From: an uncultured Collinsella sp. | GTDB lineage: Bacteria > Actinomycetota > Coriobacteriia > Coriobacteriales > Coriobacteriaceae | Assembly: GCA_900555355.1 (NCBI GenBank) | Contig: USKV01000108.1 | Coordinates: 1 to 5,680, forward strand | DNA: 5,680 nucleotides | Direction: 5' to 3' | Part shown: piece by piece, positions 1 to 5,680 of the stretch | How positions within the stretch are numbered: position 1 is the stretch's first letter | Layout: each line of letters opens with the position of its first letter | Position numbers and translations under genes: made by a program | Notes under the pieces: model-generated | What the model was told of the DNA's origin: nothing | What the model saw: the letters and a program-made list of their open reading frames with translations, nothing else | The model's database searches: none

Positions 1-40
1 GCTGGCAGATTTGTGCCCCAGCGTGCGCGTGACGGGGTAG
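1..40 (+). CDS. Possible 3' end of an upstream gene (very short, unidentified)
   Basis: The frame starting at base 2 is open from the window edge to a TAG at 38-40 and reads LADLCPSVRVTG. Ten of its 12 sense codons end in G or C, which matches the third-position habit of the genes downstream. A hairpin followed by six T residues begins a few bases after the stop, as expected after a gene end. Twelve residues are too few to identify a family. Frame 1 is also open here, to a TGA at 142-144, but its codon use (AGA, GTA, CGG, many GGG and TCT) is unlike the neighbouring genes. A minus-strand frame from an ATG near 109 is open to the left edge but has no ribosome binding site. The call is therefore tentative. 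Confidence 0.22.
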   Translation, partial: LADLCPSVRVTG

Positions 41-45
41 GGCGG

Positions 46-70
46 AACGCATCTTCGTCTGGCGTTTTTT
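46..70 (+). terminator. Weak candidate intrinsic terminator (short stem, T6)
   Basis: AACGC at 46-50 can pair with GCGTT at 62-66 around an 11-nt loop, and the 3' arm runs into six consecutive T residues at 65-70. Two G-T pairs could lengthen the base of the stem. The position just after the TAG at 38-40 fits termination of an upstream gene. The stem is short and the loop large, so it may not be functional. Confidence 0.35.
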
Positions 71-144
71 GCGGGGCTGGGTTTGCCCTTGAGCCGGAGT
101 CCTCTTCATGCGCTACCATGACAGACAACGAATTTGACGAATGA

Positions 145-172
145 CCCGCTGGGATTGCCTCGGCGGGCTTTT
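145..172 (+). terminator. Hairpin with T run ahead of mfd (terminator or attenuator)
   Basis: CCCGCTGGG (145-153) pairs with CTCGGCGGG (159-167) over nine positions, seven Watson-Crick and two G-T, around the 5-nt loop ATTGC. It is followed by C and TTTT (168-172). This is the usual form of an intrinsic terminator, although the T run is short. It ends 25 nt before the mfd start. It could terminate the upstream transcript, leaving mfd a promoter I cannot place. If transcription starts upstream of it, it would instead act as an attenuator in the mfd leader. It lies inside the longer ORF that begins at 141, which argues that this stretch is not translated. Confidence 0.55.
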
Positions 173-186
173 GGCGTTGCAATGCC

Positions 187-192
187 GGAGGA
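187..192 (+). promoter_or_regulatory. Ribosome binding site that decides the mfd start
   Basis: GGAGGA lies five bases before the ATG at 198, a near-ideal Shine-Dalgarno sequence and spacing. The alternative in-frame ATG at 141 has no purine-rich site at a suitable distance and sits at the foot of a hairpin. The protein starting at 198 opens with MLIHRIAAQLY, a plausible Mfd N-terminus. The 19 residues added by the earlier start resemble no part of the family that I know. Confidence 0.85.
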
Positions 193-197
193 ACAGC

Positions 198-3100
198 ATG
201 CTCATTCACCGTATAGCCGCGCAGCTCTACACTGCCGAGGCCTTGCAGACTGTCGAGGCCGGACTCGATGCCGGCGAGGACGTGACGCTGGCCGTGTCGC
301 AGTCGGGTCGCACGCTTATGGCCGCCGCCCAGTTTGCGCGTCGTCCGCGCCCCACGGTCTACATCGTGAGTGGCGAGGATGCGGCCGATCGCGCCGCACG
401 CAGTCTGGCCGCCTATGTGGGCCTGGCGCACGTGTGCCGCTTTCCCGAGCGCAAGGACTATCCTTGGCGCGAGCAGGCGCCCGACGACGCCGTGGTGGCC
501 CAGCGCTGCGAGGCGCTCGGGCGTATCGTGCGCGGGGACAACTGCATCATGGTCGCCTCGGCCTGCGCACTGCTGCGCTGCGTGCCGCCGGTCGAGAGCC
601 ACTACTGGGAGTCCACTACTTTTGCGGTGGGCGAGGAGATTCCTTTTGACGAGGTGCCGCAGCGTCTGGTAGGCATGGGCTACACCAATGCCGGCGCCGC
701 CGACGCGCCCGGCCTGTTCCGTGTGCACGGCGACACCGTCGAGGTGTTTCCCGCGCAGGAAAAGGCGCCCGTACGCATCGAGTTTTTCGGCGACGAGATC
801 GACCGCATACGCCGCATGGTGAGTTCTACGGGCCAGACCATCGGCAACGAGGACAGCATCGAGATCTTCCCCTGCCGTGAGCTGGCGCTTACCGACGAGG
901 CCGTCCACAACATGCATGTGGCGCTCTACCGCGCCAGCCAGGACGACAGCAAGTTGGCGGCGCTGCTCGAGATGGTGGATGCGCGCATCGTCACGCCTGA
1001 GCTCGACCGCTTTTTGCCGGTGATGTACGGCCAGACCGTGAGCCCGCTGTCGCATGTGAGCGGCAAGGCGCTCGTGGTGCTGTCCGAGCCGCGCTCGCTG
1101 TTCGACGATTGCCTGCGCGCCTACGAGGATATCGAGGCACGTGCCGGCGAGGCGGGAGTCGACCGTCTGGACGGCCTGTACGTGCGTGCCCAGCAACTCG
1201 ACTTTGGTTCCCAGCAACGCCTGAACTATGTGAGCCTCATCCGTGCCGGCGGTGCGGTGACGGCCGAGCTCAAGATTGAGCAGCCCGCCATCGCAGGCTC
1301 GGACAACCGTTTCATGACGCGCATCCAGGAGGTCGTGGGCAAGCGCTATGCCTGTGTGTTTGCCATCCCCGACCGCGGTGCGCGCGAGTCGATGGAGCTC
1401 ACCTTTGGCGACGAGGGCATTACCTTTGAGGAATCGCTGACCGCGGCGCCCGAAAATACCGGCGCTATCGGCGACCGCGTGCGCGTGGCAGCGGCGGATT
1501 CCGCCGACCGTGCCGCACGCCAGGAGGCCCATGCTTCCATTCGTGAGCGTCGCGCCGACGCGCTCAACGCCCGCTCGCTCGAGGCGGGTGCCGCCCAGGC
1601 TGCTGCCGGTGCCGCCGTGCCCACCATCTCGCGCGGACGCGTGACCTTTGTGGATGCCGCCCTGCCGCAGGGCGTGGTGGTGCCCGATGCCAACCTGGCC
1701 GTGTTCTCGATCGCCGACCTCAACGCTCGCATGGATGCCAACCGCGCGCGCAGCCGCCGCAAGGTTGACATTACGCAGATCACCTTCCCGTTTAAGCCGG
1801 GCGACTACGTGGTTCACGCTACCCACGGCATCGCGCTCTTTAGCGAGATCGCGCGCCAGGAAGTGGGCGGCAAGGAACGCGACTACTTTTTGCTGGAATA
1901 TGCCGACGGCGACAAGCTCTACGTGCCGTTGGAGCAGGTCGACCGCATCACACGCTATGTTGGTCCCGACGGCGACAAGCCACGCCTGACCAGGCTCAAT
2001 ACCGCCGACTGGACGCGTGCCACCAACAAGGCACGCAAGAACGCCAAAAAGCTGGCGTTTGACCTGGTCGATCTGTATACGCGCCGCTCGTCGATTACCG
2101 GTATCGCCTGCCCGCCCGACACGCCCGAGCAGATCGAGATGGAGCAGAGCTTCCCTTACGACGAGACGCGCGACCAGCTGGAGGCTATCGCCGACATCAA
2201 GGCCGACATGGAGGCGCCCAAGCCCATGGACCGCCTGCTGTGCGGCGACGTGGGTTTCGGCAAGACCGAGGTCGCCCTGCGCGCGGCCTTTAAGTGCGTG
2301 GACTCCGGCCGCCAGGTCATGGTGCTCTGCCCCACGACCATTCTGGCCCAGCAGCACTACGAGACGTTCTTTGAGCGCTTTGCTCCGTTTGGCCTTGAGG
2401 TCGAGGTGCTCAGCCGCTTCCGCACCCCGGCGCAGCAAAAGCGCGCGCTCAAGGCGTTTGCCGAGGGCACGATTGATGTGCTCATCGGCACGCACCGCTT
2501 GCTTTCGGCCGATGTGAACCCCAAGAACCTGGGCATGGTGATCATCGACGAGGAACAGCGCTTTGGCGTGCAGCACAAGGAGCAGCTCAAGAACTTGCGC
2601 GAGCAGATTGACGTGCTCACGCTTTCGGCCACGCCGATTCCGCGAACCATGCAGATGGCCACGAGCGGCGTGCGCGACATGAGCCTGATCACGACGCCGC
2701 CGACCGGGCGTCGTCCCGTGATCGTGCACGTGGGGGAGTACGACCCCGACGTGGTGAGTGCGGCGATTCGCCTGGAGGTGGGCCGCGGCGGTCAGGTGTA
2801 TTACGTGTCCAACCGCGTCAAGACCATCGACGATGCCGTGGCACGCGTGCACGAGGCCGCGCCCGAGGCGCGCGTGGGTGTGGCACACGGCAAGATGAGC
2901 CCGCGCGAGGTCGAGGACGTGATGATCGAGTTCGCGACCAAGAAGATTGACGTGCTTATCGCCACGACCATCGTGGAAAGCGGCATCGACAACGCAACGG
3001 CCAACACGCTCATCATCGAGGACTCGCAGCGTCTGGGTCTGGCACAGCTCTACCAGCTTAAGGGCCGCGTGGGCCGCTCGGCCACGCAGGCATACGCGTA

Positions 3101-3830
3101 CTTTATGTTCCCCGGCGAGCTGCCTCTCACCGAGGAGGCGACGGCGCGCCTGACCGCACTTTCCGAGTTCCAGGACCTGGGCAGCGGTATGCGCATCGCC
3201 ATGCGCGACCTGGAGATCCGTGGTGCCGGCTCGCTTATGGGCGCCGAGCAGCACGGCAACCTGTCGAGCGTGGGCTTCGACCTGTTTACGCAGATGCTGG
3301 GACAGGCCGTGGCCGAGGCGCGCGGCGATGACGATGCCGGCGTGGAGGCGGCGAGCGTGGGCATCAACCTGCCGGCAGACTACTTCTTGTCCGAGGAGTA
3401 CATGCCGGCGGTGGACCAGCGCGTGCTCGTGTACCGCAAGCTCGCGGCGGCTGAGGACTTGGAGAGTATCGACGAGGTGCAGGAGGAGACCGAGGCGGCG
3501 CACGGTGAGCTGCCGTTGGCGGGGCTCAACTTGTTCAACCGCGCGCGCATCCGTATCCGCGGCGAGCGCCTGGGGCTCGAGAGCGTCACGCTCAGCGGCG
3601 GTCGCATTACGTTTTTGGGCGTCGACGTGCCCAAGAAGGTGGCCTTTGAACTTAAGACCCGCTATGGCGCGGTGAACTTCCCCAAGAGCCGCAAGCTGTC
3701 GGTGCCCTACAAGGCGGGCGCCGGCGCGGGCAGCGGCCTGGGCCGCGGCCTCGACGCCAACGACGGCACCGGCCCGGTGGCGGCGGCGCTCATGCTGCTG
3801 CAGCAGCTGGGTGCCAGCGACGACGACTAA
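198..3830 (+). CDS. mfd: Transcription-repair coupling factor Mfd (complete, 1210 aa)
   Basis: Mfd is a cytoplasmic ATP-driven DNA translocase that pushes or removes RNA polymerase stalled at lesions and recruits UvrA for nucleotide excision repair. Residues about 1-330 form the UvrB-like N-terminal module. Its P-loop is degenerate (QSGRT at 35-39, lysine replaced by arginine), and it includes the stretch RVHGDTVEVFP near 175-185. D3 follows, carrying an Ala/Arg-rich segment at about 430-476. The RNA-polymerase-interacting domain (CarD-like) spans about 531-590. The RecG-like motor has Walker A GDVGFGKT (683-690), DEEQ (784-787), SATPIPRT (810-817), and QLKGRVGR (953-960). The translocation (TRG) motif lies near 985-1030. 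The C-terminal TRCF domain is at about 1055-1160, ending in a Gly/Ala-rich tail and DDD. Family members are usually near 1150-1200 residues, so this one is full length. All motor motifs are intact, and activity is expected. The start at 198 was chosen over 141 because of the Shine-Dalgarno sequence. Confidence 0.97.
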   Translation: MLIHRIAAQLYTAEALQTVEAGLDAGEDVTLAVSQSGRTLMAAAQFARRPRPTVYIVSGEDAADRAARSLAAYVGLAHVCRFPERKDYPWREQAPDDAVVAQRCEALGRIVRGDNCIMVASACALLRCVPPVESHYWESTTFAVGEEIPFDEVPQRLVGMGYTNAGAADAPGLFRVHGDTVEVFPAQEKAPVRIEFFGDEIDRIRRMVSSTGQTIGNEDSIEIFPCRELALTDEAVHNMHVALYRASQDDSKLAALLEMVDARIVTPELDRFLPVMYGQTVSPLSHVSGKALVVLSEPRSLFDDCLRAYEDIEARAGEAGVDRLDGLYVRAQQLDFGSQQRLNYVSLIRAGGAVTAELKIEQPAIAGSDNRFMTRIQEVVGKRYACVFAIPDRGARESMELTFGDEGITFEESLTAAPENTGAIGDRVRVAAADSADRAARQEAHASIRERRADALNARSLEAGAAQAAAGAAVPTISRGRVTFVDAALPQGVVVPDANLAVFSIADLNARMDANRARSRRKVDITQITFPFKPGDYVVHATHGIALFSEIARQEVGGKERDYFLLEYADGDKLYVPLEQVDRITRYVGPDGDKPRLTRLNTADWTRATNKARKNAKKLAFDLVDLYTRRSSITGIACPPDTPEQIEMEQSFPYDETRDQLEAIADIKADMEAPKPMDRLLCGDVGFGKTEVALRAAFKCVDSGRQVMVLCPTTILAQQHYETFFERFAPFGLEVEVLSRFRTPAQQKRALKAFAEGTIDVLIGTHRLLSADVNPKNLGMVIIDEEQRFGVQHKEQLKNLREQIDVLTLSATPIPRTMQMATSGVRDMSLITTPPTGRRPVIVHVGEYDPDVVSAAIRLEVGRGGQVYYVSNRVKTIDDAVARVHEAAPEARVGVAHGKMSPREVEDVMIEFATKKIDVLIATTIVESGIDNATANTLIIEDSQRLGLAQLYQLKGRVGRSATQAYAYFMFPGELPLTEEATARLTALSEFQDLGSGMRIAMRDLEIRGAGSLMGAEQHGNLSSVGFDLFTQMLGQAVAEARGDDDAGVEAASVGINLPADYFLSEEYMPAVDQRVLVYRKLAAAEDLESIDEVQEETEAAHGELPLAGLNLFNRARIRIRGERLGLESVTLSGGRITFLGVDVPKKVAFELKTRYGAVNFPKSRKLSVPYKAGAGAGSGLGRGLDANDGTGPVAAALMLLQQLGASDDD

Positions 3831-3843
3831 CAAGTAGGGGCGT

Positions 3844-3879
3844 GGCGGGACGGAGCTATCAGCTGCTCTTTGCCCCGCC
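3844..3879 (+). other. GC-rich stem-loop in the mfd / PAP2 gap, without T run
   Basis: GGCGGG (3844-3849) pairs with CCCGCC (3874-3879). Inside it, GGAGC (3852-3856) pairs with GCTCT (3865-3869, one G-T pair) around an 8-nt loop. A small internal loop separates the two helices. It starts 13 nt after the mfd stop, where a terminator would be expected, but the bases after it (GCCTCGCAGG) contain no T run. It may stabilise the 3' end of the mfd message, or act as a weak or Rho-assisted terminator. This is seen as base pairing only; the function is inferred. Confidence 0.45.
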
Positions 3880-3906
3880 GCCTCGCAGGTTGATTCTGAC
3901 CCCATC

Positions 3907-3916
3907 GAAAGGAAAG
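3907..3916 (+). promoter_or_regulatory. Ribosome binding site of the PAP2 gene
   Basis: The purine run GAAAGGAAAG ends two bases before the ATG at 3918 and contains AAAGGA, a good match to the anti-Shine-Dalgarno sequence. The AGGA core is four bases from the start codon, slightly close but workable. It supports 3918 as the start. Confidence 0.7.
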
Positions 3917-3917
3917 C

Positions 3918-4781
3918 ATGTTCGGATACATCTATAAGAAAGATGCCGCCATTATCGCGGTTGTCCTGTGCCTTTGTCTGGGCGTGGGCAGCTTCTTCGA
4001 TTATCAGATCTCGAGTGCGCTGTTCAACATCGGCAGCATGTACGGCCGCTTTATCGAGGCGGCCGGCGAGCTGCCGTTTGAGCTGACGGCGAGTGTCGCG
4101 GGCGTTATGCTCGTGCGCTCGGCACGACCCGATTCCAAGACGAGCAAGTGGCTCGCCGTGCTGGGCGTTCTGATCAACGTGGGCCTGGTCGGCTACGAGA
4201 TTATCGGATCGCTGCGCGTCGGCGGCAAGCTCATCGCGTTTCAGCTGGTTCTGACGTTTGCGTTGGTCATCGCAGCCAACCTCATCGCCTATCGCCTCAC
4301 GCGCGACACCGACCCCGACGAGCTTACGCGCTGGGCGTTGATGGTACTGGCCGTGTGGGTCGCTCAGGCCATCATCCTCAACGTCATTGTTAAGCCGTTG
4401 TGGTCGCGCCCGCGCATGCGCGTGATCGAGGTCACGCCGGGGCTCAATTTTCAGCCGTGGTGGGTGATCGGCAACCCCGACAAGTGGGCCTATATTGCCG
4501 CCGGTGTAGTCAAGGACGGCTTTAAGTCGTTTGCGAGCGGACACACGGCGCACGCGGCGATCGGTCTTATGCTCGCTGGGCTTCCCGCGACGGCCTTTAA
4601 GGAAAAGCCGTCGCGCCGTCGTGTGGTCTTTTGGACGGCGGCTGTGGTCGCGGCGCTCGTCGCGCTTGGCCGCATCGTGATCGGCGCGCACTTTTTGAGT
4701 GATGTGAGCTGCGGTTTTGCCCTGGTACTGGCACTTGAGTGCCTTGCCGCGCGCATTGCCTATCCCAACGGCGTACAATAG
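3918..4781 (+). CDS. Membrane PAP2-family phosphatase (287 aa)
   Basis: This is an integral membrane protein of the type-2 phosphatidic acid phosphatase (PAP2) superfamily, whose members remove phosphate from lipid phosphates or pyrophosphates such as undecaprenyl pyrophosphate or phosphatidylglycerol phosphate. Hydrophobic segments lie at about 10-27, 54-66, 78-97, 105-125, 137-157, 209-223, 236-250 and 262-278. Three signature motifs are present in order. K159 to R166 (KPLWSRPRM) matches KX6RP except that the last proline is methionine. ASGH at 206-209 replaces PSGH and keeps the catalytic H209. GR(X5)H(X3)D has R252, H258 and D262, with glycine replacing the usual serine. All residues thought to contact phosphate or act in catalysis are kept, so the enzyme is probably active. 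The spacing between motifs 1 and 2 (about 40 residues) fits a lumenal or external loop. The substrate cannot be told from sequence. It starts 87 nt after mfd and ends 45 nt before the next gene. No pgpB- or bacA-like partner is nearby. Confidence 0.87.
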   Translation: MFGYIYKKDAAIIAVVLCLCLGVGSFFDYQISSALFNIGSMYGRFIEAAGELPFELTASVAGVMLVRSARPDSKTSKWLAVLGVLINVGLVGYEIIGSLRVGGKLIAFQLVLTFALVIAANLIAYRLTRDTDPDELTRWALMVLAVWVAQAIILNVIVKPLWSRPRMRVIEVTPGLNFQPWWVIGNPDKWAYIAAGVVKDGFKSFASGHTAHAAIGLMLAGLPATAFKEKPSRRRVVFWTAAVVAALVALGRIVIGAHFLSDVSCGFALVLALECLAARIAYPNGVQ

Positions 4782-4812
4782 CCCCGTTTGAATCATCTGG
4801 CCGATACCCGGT

Positions 4813-4820
4813 AAGAGAGG
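4813..4820 (+). promoter_or_regulatory. Ribosome binding site of the PLP enzyme gene
   Basis: AAGAGAGG lies six bases before the ATG at 4827, a clear purine-rich Shine-Dalgarno sequence at good spacing. It fixes the start; the protein then opens with MLAFNNDYSHGAHP, the expected N-terminus of this family. Confidence 0.75.
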
Positions 4821-4826
4821 ATTGCC

Positions 4827-5680
4827 ATGCTCGCGTTTAACAACGACTATTCCCACGGTGCACATCCGGCAGTGCTGCAGGCGCTCGTCGACACCAATAT
4901 GGAGCCGCAGCCCGGCTACGGTACCGATGCGCACACCGAGCGTGCCAAGCAGCTTATCCGCGAGGCCTGTCAGGCTCCCGATGCCGACGTGTTTTTTCTG
5001 GTGGGCGGCACGCAGGCCAACGCGACGGTGATCGACATGCTGCTCGCGCCGTACGAGGGCGTCGTTGCTGCTGAGACTGGCCACGTCGCTTGCCACGAGG
5101 CGGGCGCCATCGAGTTTGGCGGCCACAAGGTGCTCACCATCCCCGGCTACGAGGGCAAGATGCACGCCGAGGACCTCGAGAACTATATCCAGGTGTTCTA
5201 CGAAAACGAGAGCTACGAGCATACGGTGTTCCCGGGCGCCGTGTACGTGAGTCTATCGACCGAGTACGGCACGCTGTACTCCAAGGCCGAGCTCGCGGCG
5301 ATTCATGCGGTATGCCAGAAGCGCGAGATTCCGCTGTTTGTGGACGGTGCTCGCCTGGCCTATGCGCTGGCGGCCGATGAGTGCGACATTACCCTGCCCG
5401 AGCTGGCGCAGCTGTGCGACGTGTTCTACATTGGCGGCACCAAGTGCGGCGCGCTCTGCGGCGAGGCTGTGGTGTTCTGCGGCATGCACGCTCCGGCACA
5501 TCCCATTCCGCGCATTAAGCAGCACGGCGCGCTGTTGGCCAAGGGCCGCCTGACGGGCGTGCAGTTTGAGGCACTCTTTACCGATGGCTTGTATTTTGAG
5601 ATTGGTCGACAGGCGATCGAGACGGCTCAGGCGCTGCGTCGTGTGCTGCACGAGCACGGCTACCAGTTCTTTTTGGAGAC
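4827..5680 (+). CDS. Threonine aldolase / beta-eliminating lyase family PLP enzyme (3' end cut by window)
   Basis: This is a fold-type I pyridoxal-phosphate enzyme of the low-specificity L-threonine aldolase / beta-eliminating lyase family. Such enzymes split threonine or allo-threonine into glycine and acetaldehyde in the cytoplasm. Visible marks are the N-terminal FNNDYSHGAHP (4-14), the phosphate-binding GTQAN (61-65), and His86 in ETGH, at the place where family members stack a histidine on the PLP ring. VDGAR (172-176) supplies the aspartate that holds the pyridine nitrogen and the adjacent arginine. GGTKCG (203-208) carries the Schiff-base lysine K206. The 284 residues seen compare with a usual length near 340-350, so roughly 60 C-terminal residues lie beyond the window. 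The family also includes enzymes acting on other beta-hydroxy amino acids, so threonine as substrate is likely but not proven, and I give no symbol. Cysteines at 207, 211 and 218 cluster beside the active lysine. No frameshift is seen. Confidence 0.9.
   Translation, partial: MLAFNNDYSHGAHPAVLQALVDTNMEPQPGYGTDAHTERAKQLIREACQAPDADVFFLVGGTQANATVIDMLLAPYEGVVAAETGHVACHEAGAIEFGGHKVLTIPGYEGKMHAEDLENYIQVFYENESYEHTVFPGAVYVSLSTEYGTLYSKAELAAIHAVCQKREIPLFVDGARLAYALAADECDITLPELAQLCDVFYIGGTKCGALCGEAVVFCGMHAPAHPIPRIKQHGALLAKGRLTGVQFEALFTDGLYFEIGRQAIETAQALRRVLHEHGYQFFLE

Noticed and set aside
1..110. Minus-strand basic reading frame from an ATG near 109 open to the left edge
   Set aside because: It lacks a ribosome binding site, is low complexity (Lys, Arg, Gln) and would be divergent from mfd with no promoter visible. 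It cannot be distinguished from non-coding DNA.
89..119. TTGAGC and TACCAT as a promoter for mfd
   Set aside because: Each hexamer matches only four of six consensus positions and the 19-base spacer is long, so chance explains it as well as function.
134..649. 171-aa + strand ORF overlapping the 5' part of mfd
   Set aside because: It lies in another frame of mfd, is Arg/Gly/Ala-rich in the manner of shadow frames in G+C-rich DNA, has no ribosome binding site at its start and shows no family motif.
1346..1783. 145-aa minus-strand ORF within mfd
   Set aside because: It is antisense to well-conserved Mfd codons, its composition (Ala, Ser, Arg) is what the reverse strand of GC3-rich coding DNA gives, and no promoter or Shine-Dalgarno sequence is visible.
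4774..4779. TACAAT, a good -10-like hexamer overlapping the end of the PAP2 gene, possibly a promoter for the PLP enzyme
   Set aside because: No -35-like hexamer lies 16-18 bases upstream (TTGCCG and TTGCCT are at the wrong spacing) and no extended -10 TG is present, so a single hexamer is not enough.
5253..5657. 134-aa minus-strand ORF opposite the PLP enzyme
   Set aside because: The + strand frame has clear PLP-enzyme motifs throughout this span, and the antisense frame has no recognisable domain or start signal.
1..5680. Search for a new defence, mobile or CRISPR-type system
   Set aside because: There are no direct-repeat arrays, transposase or integrase motifs, tRNA attachment sites, or clusters of unknown small genes. 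The three real genes belong to known families and their composition is uniform across the window.

Overview
This is a G+C-rich window with strong G/C preference at third codon positions and a dense, single-strand gene layout. All genes lie on the + strand. The Mfd protein is full length and has the Firmicutes/Actinobacteria-style DEEQ motif with an Ala/Arg-rich interdomain segment. The threonine-aldolase-family protein is of the type found in gut anaerobes. Together these suggest a high-GC gut anaerobe, perhaps a Coriobacteriia member such as Collinsella. That placement is inferred from gene style and composition; no rRNA or other phylogenetic marker is present.

Layout. Positions 1-197 appear to be mostly non-coding. 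They may hold the last codons of an upstream gene (stop at 38-40), a weak hairpin with a T6 run (46-70), and a better hairpin with a short T run (145-172). Positions 198-3830 are mfd, the transcription-repair coupling factor, complete. The longest in-frame ORF begins at 141, but the Shine-Dalgarno sequence and the hairpin argue for the start at 198. Positions 3831-3917 are an 87-nt gap holding a bulged GC-rich stem-loop without a T run. Positions 3918-4781 encode a multi-pass membrane PAP2-family phosphatase with slightly divergent signature motifs. After a 45-nt gap, 4827 to the right edge is a PLP-dependent threonine aldolase / beta-eliminating-lyase family enzyme, cut by the window end.

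How the genes work together. mfd acts in DNA repair at stalled RNA polymerase. The PAP2 protein probably acts on lipid phosphates or pyrophosphates at the membrane. The PLP enzyme acts in amino-acid metabolism. They share strand and close spacing, so co-transcription is possible, but no shared pathway is evident. I found no mobile element, CRISPR array, tRNA/rRNA gene or defence cassette. The window looks like ordinary chromosomal core sequence, and the points of interest are details within known families and leader structures, not a new system.
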